Translations under genes and position numbers: made by a program
Shown: piece after piece, positions 33,877-45,800 of the stretch
Numbering within the stretch: position 1 is the first letter of the stretch
Layout of the letters: each line of letters begins with the position of its first letter
Notes under the pieces: generated by a model
Databases searched by the model: none
What the model was told of the DNA's origin: nothing
The model's input: only the letters and a program-made list of their open reading frames with translations
Origin: Norana najaformis
Taxonomy: Eukaryota; Annelida; Clitellata; Crassiclitellata; Hormogastridae
Length of the DNA: 64,000 bases
Direction of reading: 5' to 3'
Assembly (NCBI GenBank): GCA_964023275.1
Contig: OZ029913.1
Location: forward strand, 54,901,476 to 54,965,475

Positions 33877-36800
33877 GGACTTATGAGAAACAAAGAACCT
33901 TCCTGTGGTACTCCTTACTAGACTGCATGAAGTCGGGCACTTATCAATTGTCTAATAAATTGAAATTCATTTCTTCATACACTTTGTTAGGTTTCACATG
34001 AATAAATTCTTACCTTGGTCGAACTGAAGGAAGTGCATTGCTTCAGTCGACCTTGTTGCATATTTCTTCATGACATTATCATCCAGAAGCGCTGAACCGC
34101 GGAAGAGACTAAAACACCCAGGGCTGCACAGAACACATCCAAGGACATGCTCTGTGGCCTTCTGGAACCAGTGTCCGATGGCATACTCGAACATCTGGTA
34201 CCAGACGAGGGGACCCGTTCCAATTGGATGAATTCTACCGCACGCTGCTCCAGTCTTCTCGTTTTTCTTCATTCTGTCGACCAGGACTCTCACGGCATCC
34301 GGTTTGAAGTCAACATCGCCATCAAGGGCCAAAATGAAAGTATTCTCGGCCTGTATATAAAACAGAAAAAAGGAATTGCTTACATTCGTGGCTAGAGACT
34401 TCAATGGTTAACTAAGTAACACCACACTACTACCCTAAAATCATTTCTTGGCAAAAGCAATTTACAGCACTTATGATAATTAAAAGTACTGGAAGTTCGT
34501 TTTACATGAACTCACCCAAACATCCATACAGAATATATCTGTTCCTTAAAAAGATCGGTTTCTAATATATAAGTTTGCTGTGAAACCAGGTGATATCAAA
34601 ATAAAAATACAATGGCTCAGAAACTGAGGCACAACAGAAAAGCTTCAGCTCAGAAGGTATCACATATCTTTTCATTTGCAGTCTCAAAGACAATACCTTC
34701 ATGAGGAGATTTTCATCCACAATCTCAATCGAGATACCTTATTGGGAAGATTTTTACACAGTCTCAAGTATCATACCTTAAATAGATTTTTGTCAACAGT
34801 CTCAAAGACCTAACCTTAAGGAGAATTTCATCCACATGCTCAAAGACCTTACCTCAAGAAGGAGGTTTTCATCCACAGTCTCAAAGATCATGCCCTTTCC
34901 ATAGTGGCCGTGTTTCTGACGAATGGCTTTTGCTCGTTCCAGCCACGAAGGTACCTTGTGCTTCCTGTGCTGCTGTGCCTTTCCAGTATTTATCTTGGAG
35001 CTCGTTCGTAACAGCTCCCTCATGTAATCGGTTGCTTCGCCAAAGATTCGATAGCCAATCAGGTAGTACATGTACATCACCTGTAAAGTCAGAAAGAGGC
35101 CAATTTGCTGTGAGGAAGATGCAAAAAAGTGAAGAAAATAAAGAGGAGGATCTAGGATCTGAAGTTGGGAATGGGGAAATTATACACTGTGTCCGGAAAA
35201 ATTCCAAGGCTTTACGGTAAATATGAAAATAATTAGTAAACATTAATCGATTTTTAAAATTCCAAAAACAGTTTAATCCTGAAATATATAATTACCAACA
35301 AAATTCTTTGTAATTTATCAATGACCCCCGTTTAAAATTACATCACAGTGACGTATTTGAATTTTATATTTTGTAAAGAAAGTTGCTAGAAAAATGGCGT
35401 TCAGCGAGGAAGACAAAATTGTTATAAAATTTTTACGCCAAAACAACAATTATAGTGCAAATAATATTTCAGGATTAAACTGTTTTTGGAATTTTAAAAA
35501 TCGATTAATGTTTACTAATTATTTTCATATTTACCGTAAAGCCTTGGAATTTTTCCGGACACAGTGTAATTATTCTTGTTACTCAGACAACTTATATGGC
35601 ACGGTAAAGCAAAAACTCAAAACAAGGGGGCCTTACAATGACATGTTTGGAAAAATTAAACCACTCTGGTGAGTGTCATGTGAGCCATATGTTTTACGGG
35701 AAGTGATATTGGGATCTAGGAAAATGTAAACCTCTTCATCAGTCCAATAATTTTGGAGGACGTACGTCGCTAAAATCCCCCAAATACACCAATGCGTTCA
35801 ATGCCTCTTTTAAAATGCACAGCAGACAGCTAACCTATTCTGTTCTTGGGCAGGTGAAGTAATTTGCCGAATAACCTTAAATGGCATGGAGCTCATTCAA
35901 CCGGGCAGTGGTGGTAAAGAAATCTCACTCAATAAATTCATTGAAAAATGAGCAGGGTCAAAGTCATACGATCGCTACAGAAAAACGTTTACATTTAATC
36001 CTTCAATGCTACCATGAGGCAGATGATGATGCTGATAAAATATAAATATCACACCAGAAACTGGTATGCCATTGTGTCCAAACATTATGGCAAAAATGCA
36101 GGTGATAAAACAATGTATGGTAATAACAAAGAATGACTGAAACAATAAATTAGATAACTCAAGTACTTTTCATTTTCAGGTGACAATCAGTTGCAACTGC
36201 TCACCTGAGACCATCTCTTTTTATGCCTGATCTTGAGCTTGTCTTTCAGATGAACGATAAGGTTATTTCCTCCAGGAAGAATCCAGATGAGCTGACCTCC
36301 ATATGGGGTCAAGACCTTCACAGGCGAGTGCATCTGACGCTCGTTATTCAACACAGAGCTACCACAAAACAGTCACCACATCGACTGAAACACTATGTAT
36401 TGGAACATTCAGATAGCATTCAAATGTATGCATGTACGTATGTATGAATGTATGAACGTATCTATGTATGTATGCATATATTTATGTATGTATCTATGTA
36501 TGTATGTATGTATGTACGTATGCATGAAAGTGTCTTTGCGAGGTTCTTGATAGGCACTTCACAACTGAGGTCATTGCACCTGCCTTTGAGACTGTATTTT
36601 AATTGTGCTCATTATATATGTATGTTTAAGAACAAAAACAACAACAACAATAAATATTCAGATTCATGTATGTACTGATACAAATGTATGCATACATGTA
36701 TCAGAACATTTATGTAGCATTTATATGTATATATGTATCTTTGTATATAAGCATAATCACATTTATATAACACCTATTTGTCATCGATGCCAAATTCATT

Positions 36801-39800
36801 ATTGGATGATTTGTCTCCATAAACCTCTCTCCTGCGTTGCACGGGCTGCCTGTTCCAAAGTCATCCCGTCCATTCCATCATGTCGCCAATCCACGCCCGG
36901 ATTGGTCTTCCTCTCTTCCTTGATCCCTCTGTCTTTCCCGTGATTATATATTCTTCCAGGCAGTTTGTTGTCTTTCTCATAATATGTCCAAAGTACCTCA
37001 ATTTTCTTGTTATCATTGCTCCCCACAGCTGTCTGCCACCGACCTCCCGCAGCACCTCTTCATTTCTCTTCTTAGCTGTCCAAAGTATTCTCAAAACTCG
37101 TCTATAGCACATCATCTCAAATGTCGTCAGTCTTCTTTGCTTGCTCTTTCTGTATGTCCATGATTCTGATCTACGTGCTGCTATAGGCCATATCGAAGAT
37201 CGAAGCAGGTGTTGGAATTCCTCTGTTCTTCCATACTGTCCTCATATCAGACAGTATACCCTTAACATCTATAATTCTCCCTAACTAAGGCAATGATTAT
37301 TAATAATTTTTTTTCAATTGTTCTGTACATGGAACAATGGTATGCTTGTAAAACTTTCCACATATACTTGACAGTAAAAGCAGCAGCCTAATGTTCAAGG
37401 CAGCTGCAAAAATAGTCTTCATTGGGCTAATTGTCTTAAAAGGTTAAAGAGATGGCCAAAAAATGAATAACTAGTGTACAAAAGGTTGAGGCGTGCCTAC
37501 CTCGCTGCTTCATCTATGACTGTGACCAACTGCGTCACAAATGAATTGCAAACCCAGTCATCAGTTTCACTGAAGCACATGCAGTCGTCAAAGAAAATGT
37601 GCGCTAAAAAACAAGACAGCTGAAGGCATAAGAAGATGAACTAAATAGGGAATTAAGCTGAAGATTATTTGCAGCTGTACCAAGCAACCTCACTTAACGA
37701 AATGTAAATTAATGTGATCTAATCTAGTAAGATTTACTATGTATTATTTGTAAGATGCGACATGTAATATGAATGTAATGTAAATCACTGAAATTTCTCA
37801 GTGCCACGAAAGCTGCATCAGGGAGACCAGCTTATTCGGTCCATGCATGGGGACTTTCAATGGCGCAGCGCCCATTCAAACGGGCAGCAGTGGTGAAGGA
37901 TCTCACCCAATCAATTCATTGAAAAATAAGCAGGGTCAAGGCCATATACGGTCGCTATATAAAACCATGTACATTTACATTTACATTTCACCAGTGCTCG
38001 ACCAAACCAAGTCCACAAGAGCCAGGTTGTTTGGTCAGTTTTGATGCCAGGTCAAAATCGGGGGATTAAGCCAGGGTGATAGCATGGCACAAAAGTGGAA
38101 AGCAATTAATGACAGTGGTTGTAGGTTTCTGATCCAAAAGCAACCTCATTAATTGCAATGCTAAATGGTTAAGTGCCAACTAAGATTCAAATTTCACTCA
38201 GTTTCTCTAAAGATTCACCCATTCCTAACCCTGAAGTTTGGCATGGTTTCACAAAGAAACATTCACACACTGCCAAGCGTACTAAAAGTACTGCCCAACA
38301 GAAGTTCTTCAGGCTAGATTAGGTTAATGTAAATGAAAGGTCATACCTTCAAATTCGTAATAGTCAGGATCTTCTATTTTAAAGACGCGCTGAGCAATTC
38401 GCCTTGCACACTGATCAGCATCCATCCTGTTTTTAAAAGACAGTCAAGTACTAAAATTAAGTTAATACTTATATTCCATTTTAACATAATTTTTTAAAAT
38501 AAATAAAAAATTTTACTTACAACATTTATTGTCTTAAAGCTGTCACTGTGGATTAATCTTCATTATATTTCAACACATGCAACTATTTTCTACTTTATAT
38601 ACACATCCAATAGAAATGTTAAATATACATATATACCAGGAAGCGACTGGTAAATTCACCAATACAATACACTACAATACAATGCAATACATAACGATAC
38701 AATACATTATAATTTCTGTGAGTTGTCCTTGAACTGACCACTGGTATTCATGCTTCATATGATTCATTTTTCAATGAAAGTCCCTTCACCACTGCTGCCC
38801 CTCTCCTCAGTTCATGAACTGGCACCAAAACTGATCAAATAACCGGACTTTTTTGGACTTGCTCATAGCACTGGTGACACAGCTTTTGTGTGATGCTGAG
38901 AAAATTCAGAGACTGACATTTACATTTGGTCCACAAGAGCCTGTAACTTGCCTAAAGATAGACTTGAGAAGCTGGATCATCTCATTCTTCGTCTCGTGCC
39001 ACATCGTTGCACAGGCGTAGACCATTGGCACTGGTCTGTTCCTCTTGGGGTCTTTAGCCTTCCCACCAGCTTCCATATCACCGTAAGGGTCATCTGAAAC
39101 GCTGCTCTTTAACTGGCTCCCATTGTCAGCTGATATTTCAAGCTGTCCTTTGGCTGTTACTAGCATCTCATTATCATTACGACGACGATTAACCATTATC
39201 GACTGGGCGAACAGAACCCCACAGAACAGCTGTGTAACAAACAACCTACAAAAAACAGAGAAAATACTTCAATGTTGAAATCTCACCTAAAGAAACAAAA
39301 TAGTTTTGCCACTTTTGAGATATAATTACTGTGGCAAATGAAAGAGAAAGTCTGATGCAAAGCATCAGGACATAACAATCGTTATTTTAAGAACATCTGC
39401 TTATCTACAACAAAGCAAAACATCAAAATAAAAAATCTAACAAACCACAGAATATCAGAGCTTTTGTGAGGTACTCAAAAGGTAATGTATCAAGTGTCTA
39501 GATACATAACTAACTAATGCAATAAAGTACATATGTCATTCGGCAGTTTAAGCGTTACTCAAAGGTCAGTATAAAGCAATTTCATCGTTATTGTGGTATG
39601 GTTTCCTGATACAATACAATAACTCATTTCTATTGTGGCATGGTAGCAGAGCGGTTAGAGTGCTTGGCTTGTAATGCAGAGTACGGGTTCAAGCCTCCCC
39701 GAGACAGTTACTATGCAGGGACCTTCAGCAAGTCCTTCATTCATAATTGCTCAGTGCCACTGATTGACACTTAATCATTAGATAGTGCCGCACAATATGT

Positions 39801-42800
39801 GCAGAAATAATAATTATAGTGCACCACTTACAACTATAGTGACATTACACAGTCGGTTAATAAGAACTTGCCTAAAGCTATATACAATGCAGAACATACA
39901 GTTCTTACAGAAGCTGCATTCACAGGATTCTTACTTTTCAGTTTTTGCAATTCTCTCTGCAGAAGGAAACCAAACATGTCGATTGATCCAGAGGAAGACT
40001 ACCCACCAGACGGCCACACAAACAAACAAATATCCATGACTACCCACGTCCACGTGACAGAAGTCAACAAAGACAGGGACACCTGCAATGATGACCTTAG
40101 GAAGGTAGCCATAGCACTGGAGAAGAAAGATCCCCACAAGAGTTGGCATCGACAGATACATCGGGATGCAGAAGCTAACCTTCTGCATCAGCAGCTTACA
40201 TGCCAAACAGCTCATGTAGTAGCAGATAAGGCCACAGACTATACACACAATGCTAGGAATAGCCATAACAACATGAAAGTCAACAGACTTGTCTACTAAG
40301 CTGCTTTCTTTATTTGGAGCAGCCTCGAGATTGAGCATTTTCAGCATGGATGGGTTGGAACGATCTTGGAGATATTCCAGAAGGTACCAAGAACCAATGA
40401 TAGCTAAAATTGTAATGGTACTCACAATGAGATTGAGTTTGATGCGCATCGCATGAAGAACGCGTTTGGCTTGGAAAAGTTTGAAGCACAGACGATCTTC
40501 ACCAACAAAGTTCTCCCACCATTTAAGTGAAATGAGAAAGAGAGAAAGGGGGATCTGCCAGTAGAGGTTGCAGTATGGTTCAACACATTGGTTCGTCACT
40601 GGGCCACCAGATGTCAAATTAATTGACGCTCCATTTGCAGCAACCGAACGCAATTCAACATTCGATCTATCACCCATTGGCCAATTTTTGAGTAAATCGA
40701 GTGGAAGTATCGAGTGAACGTTGTCGGTACAGTAGATAACAACCGGGGCAAATACTGCACAGACTTCAAGAACAAGAGCCAGAATATCTATGCAAGCAAC
40801 AACTAAGGAACAGGTTGCCCTCTTCAGAGATCGGAAGCTCTTGTGCGAGAAAAACACTGCGAGTAACGACGGAACGAGACAGATAGAATGGATGATTCCG
40901 ATGCAAGCGATTGGGCCAAACGGCGTTCTGGAGATAAAAGGAAGAACTCTCATTACGAGCAGAATACACCCAAATCCGTGGAATACCTCGATCATCAGCA
41001 TCTGAAGCAAAGCAGAGAAAGCCGTGTAAGAATTAATTTAGATTCATCACCATCAAATCTTTTATTAAGGCATTATAAATAATGAAGCTAGAAAGATGCT
41101 ATCATGATATCAAAAATGGCAAAGCAAGACATTTATTCATATTACGCTGATTGTTATTATTTCCATTGTTGGTATTTCTCAATGGAAAATAAAGAATACA
41201 GAGAAAATATGTAATTTTTATTCTCCAATCCGGGTAAATTTTATTTATCCACTTCAGATAAAACAATAAAAAAATTAAAATACTTAAATATTTTCTCATT
41301 TCCCACCACCACCACCACCGCCACCGCCATTTACACTTTCTTTGCATGGCTGTTGTCTTTGTAATGCAAATTCCATCACTTAGATTGTCACTATAACTTA
41401 CCGGAATAAGAACACTGAAGGACGGCCATGGAATTCGACTGAAAAACGTCTTAAAGAGAGAGATGACAAAAGTGAGTATGTAGGGGATGATGAGAATGAA
41501 AAGCAGCTGCAGTTTGGCTGTTGTTTTAACTTCCTACAATTGTCAGAAAATCAGACACTGCTGTATTTGAATAGGAACTCGGAAAAATAACAAACGTTCG
41601 GTTGCAGAAGTCCAATACCACAGCAGTAGTTCAGCCAGAAAAGAAGGGAAATAGCCAGAAAGATACGCTGGTAGACAGACAACCAGATATTAAATATTCA
41701 CAGATGAAAATGTGGTGACATGAATCTACATTCAATGGCATTAGCAAGAAAATAGTGTTATACAAAAGAATTAAAGAATTAAACATTACACAAATAAACA
41801 AATAAATAATCCATAAATAAACAGATGCATGACTAAATGTCAGTGCCAAAGCAAGCATATGCACATTTACATAAACATAAACATTAAGATATGTATGAAT
41901 ATTTTTACAAATATGAATTATATGAATATTTATGAGATGTATGAATGTATGTATGCATAAATACACTTACTAAAGCACCTTTTAAGTACCTCACAAACAT
42001 GCTGCATACAGAGCTGTCTAACTGACCTTATCAAGAGCACTTTAATATTTAAACATACATGAATATTTATGCTATGTACACTGCAGCATGTATTATTTAC
42101 ATTGACGATTTCTTATTATACAGTTTAAAACTAGAATTACTCTATATATACTCAGTAAAACTGAGAAGTAAAGATGATTCAAAAGCATGACTGACCAAAG
42201 TGCAAACTTACAGTGTTGCCAACTTCAGAAGTGATGATGAGAAAGCTCCCAGTGCCAATTGTTGCTGAAGCCCAGATGACAATAAAGATGACAATGTACG
42301 TGAAGACCTTCAGCAATTTCACTAGACCTTCAAACTGTTCCGTTGGGCTGATCCTCTCACGTGGAATGTTCTTAGCAAGGTCCCAAGCCCTACATTAAAT
42401 GCACAAAAACTTGAAAGAAATTGAAATTCCAGAGGCACTGAGTAAATATACTGATGATCAACAGTGCAGGGTTTTTGTACATCGATGTTTTCATGTCAAC
42501 CTTAATCTGAAGATTTCTGTGAATGGATAAAGGTGTAAAGGTAAATGCAACTAACTTCTTTCCATGTCTACATAAGAGCACCTCAGATTCGTTAAAGAAA
42601 AGTTTGGCTGAGGTGCACATGTGACTATAACAAGCACGTGACAGAATGCCTTGTTAAACCCGAAACATGCACCGGTACTCGTTTACTGATCACGAAAGAA
42701 TGGAGGGATGAGTGAGCACCAGATTGTCTAATTCTTATTCCATGCTAACCAAGCTCAAAATACTGTAACTAGCTGCATTTGCCAGCATTGCACTCATAGT

Positions 42801-45800
42801 CCCAAGCTGCCACCCACCAACCCTATATGTATTTATGTATCTGGGTATGACAAATGACAATTATCATAATGCACAAGGAATCAAATGATGATTGCTTCAA
42901 ATGAAACCACAGTCAAAATCACAATCTGTAGGAGAAGCCTGGTCAAAATCTGATAAGTCAGAGAAAAGAGATGTCAGGTTACAGTCGTTAACAACTAGAA
43001 ACAGGAGAACTTTAAGTTTAGACGTGAATGACATCACAGAACTGACAGAATGCATAGAACTGGGCAGCTTCACCAATAGACTGAGAGGCGGTAAGTCTTA
43101 CGCTCTTTCGTTGTCACTCTCCTCCTCCTCTTCTTCATCTTCTTCGCTTGGCTGTGGCTCTTCCTGTGGACCATCTTGCACAGGTAATGTGGCCACAGAT
43201 GGACTGTACAGTGATCTTTCCGATTTAACAGCATAAACCTTAAAAATAATTTAATAAAATGGACCCTTGAAACAAACTGTAAAGAGTTCACATGTGAGTA
43301 AATCTGATTAATGAGTTGATATGGTAGATCAAGTCACGAAACACTTTAATCAATCAACCTGCACATTCCTGATGTACCTCAGATCCACATTTCTGTATGA
43401 CTTTATGCACATAAAAATTTCATAATAGTAATATAATAAAAATAATAATAATAATAATAATAGTAATAGTAATAATAATAATAATTATTATTATTATTAT
43501 TATCATTATTATTATTATTAATTAACTATTATTATTATTAAATAAAATAATAATAATAGTAATAATTAATATAATAATAATTATTATTAATCATAATAAT
43601 AATAATTATTATTATTAATTAACAATTAATAATAATAATAACAATTATTATTATTATAAAAATAATACACAATCATTCTGACAAACTCTCATCATTTCAA
43701 ATATCCATCCACTTTTTCCATCTAAGCATCAACCCATTCATTCTTCATCCACTCTTGCAGTCCTGAAAACCTTAATTTTCTCCCTTAACTTTCTGTCAAT
43801 TCATTAGCTGTAAACCCACTTTGTATGCATGCATCCACTGGTACATGTATACATCCACTGGGACATATGCATCCACTGGTACATATGCATCCACTGGTAC
43901 ATATGCATCCACTGGTACATATGCATCCACTGGTATGTATACATCAGGACATTTAATCAGCACATTTAAGAATCCCTCAAAAAAGGCACGGACATTTCTG
44001 ACAAATCTTAAAAAGTCCATCTTAAGATAAGCTTAAAATGGCTTCTCAGTTATTTCTGGCACAAAACTTAGTGAACAATATCACATATTTATTTTTTATT
44101 TACCTATAGCTTATTCTACAAAATGCCATGATAGCACCTACATTGGTTGCAGCATCCTGAGGATGCAGTTCGCCAGAACTGATGCCACTATCAGACATAC
44201 ACAGCGTGCCACAGGAGGACAATACAGTGCTCGAGTCATCAGGTGGATCTTTGATAATGGATGAGGCACTGTCTCTGCAAATGGATGAGACACTGTCTCT
44301 GCAAATGAATGAGGCATTGTCTGTTATCTTCTTCTTCTGCTGCAGCTCCTCAAACTTTTTCCGTGCTAGGAAGGCGCGACAGAGACGTTGGAGAATCAAA
44401 GCCAACAGATTTTTCTGCAACTTTTCAAAGGCATTCTGCCTTAGAAATACCTGCAAAAAATATTGCTTTTTCATAGGCATGGATGTACAGTAAGTTTCAT
44501 TTAACTCACACTTTCAGATTAAGTTGTATGACACCAAAACGTTATCTAAGACTGGCTGAAATTGAATAAGTACAGTTTATCTAATTTAATCAAACTGATG
44601 AAAAAACATAGCATCAGTCATGGGCAATTGCTTATTAAAAATTTTTTAAAAATTACTCATAATATTTCTACGAAAACTGTGTCAGACCACATACCATGGT
44701 CTTTCCAAATGCAAAATCTTGTGGGCTGATGTTGTTCTGCTGAAGAATTCTTTCTGCATGTTCAGTGATGCTTCTGAGACCTTCAGAACCAGGCAACTGA
44801 GTTTTGTATCTGTAAAAAAACTCAAATATTAGCCTAGAAGGAAAAGATAAAAATCAAAAGCATGTTCGTCCTATGAGATGTGGGCCAGAATGAGATTCTA
44901 CATAACAGTATGTAGGCATATACATATGCAAGGGCATATCCAGAGGGCCAATTCCCCTATATGAGTTTGAGGGCCAAGCCACTGAGTTGGCTTCCTCTGA
45001 AAACATTTGGTTAGGGCCAGGGTTACCGAATAAAGCTGTAAAGTAAAAAGCAGTCAAGAAATTAGCCCATGCACCACTTGCATCCCCCATTGAAAATTTC
45101 TCGATACATAGGTGTACTTATGCATGTGCAGTACATGTTCTTATGCACAATATCCATATGTATCTTATGTACAATATCCATATGTATTGCATGTACAATA
45201 TCCATATGTACTGCATGTACAACATCCATATATACATAGATAATATATGTATATATTGGGTGACTGTATACTCACTGTATATCTAAGCTCAGCATCTCAT
45301 GGCAAAATGCATCAAAAATTGAACTTGGCAACAATTGAACACATCTGAATCCATGCAATAATTTTCTAAAACAGATGCTCACACGTTAAGTCAAATCTTT
45401 CAAGTTTCCTACTTACACTGAAACAAATCTGTCTATTTTCTGCCAAACAGAAAATCCCTTTTTCCGGAATTCCACAGTCTGGAAAACGCCATTGTATCGC
45501 AGCTGTTCATGAACCAGGCCATCATCGAACTGGTCTGGTTCCTTGTTGGCATTTGATTTTACACACCTGCAATTGTAACAACAGCCAAACTGTTTTGTAT
45601 TAATTGATTCAACAATCGTTTTGAAAATCCATTAATATCCGTATTTAAGAGTTCCTCTGAGTAGCTGCATTCTTTAAAAGGTGCTATAAAATCTATTAAT
45701 ACTCATATGTGACACTTTACCAATGAGCATTCGTATGTTGTCAAGTTTGAAACTGTTCAAAAGGCAGATGCGTCACTATTTAATAACATCTGTTTGACTG

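Larger units (their letters stand above)
31956..42389 (-). other. Chitin synthase membrane and catalytic part
   Basis: N-terminal membrane cluster in exons 42212-42389, 41402-41533 and 39935-41001, with many hydrophobic segments. Catalytic blocks: [19 protein letters not shown] and LLKSIFR-MDADQC across 38952/38426; [14 protein letters not shown] and [18 protein letters not shown] across 36205/35080; the metal/UDP-binding LALDGDVDF and then [14 protein letters not shown] in 34014-34350; [19 protein letters not shown] across 34014/33420; and the acceptor motif [16 protein letters not shown] in 31956-33420, followed by the C-terminal membrane cluster. All residues expected of an active chitin synthase (DGD, EDRWL, QRRRW) are present. 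Confidence 0.93.
43102..44450 (-). other. Chitin synthase linker: IQ motif, Ser-rich repeats and acidic stretch
   Basis: Exon 44142-44450 begins [20 protein letters not shown] and continues [17 protein letters not shown], a single IQ-like light-chain site. It is followed by an in-frame 8-residue repeat ([24 protein letters not shown]) produced by a 24-base duplication near 44265-44310. Exon 43102-43238 encodes an acidic stretch ([20 protein letters not shown]). Together they form a flexible, charged bridge between the motor and the first membrane segment. Confidence 0.8.

Noticed and set aside
36223-36447. A 74-codon plus-strand frame
   Set aside because: It is antisense to the chitin synthase exon 36205-36358 that encodes the TPYGG and KKRW blocks.
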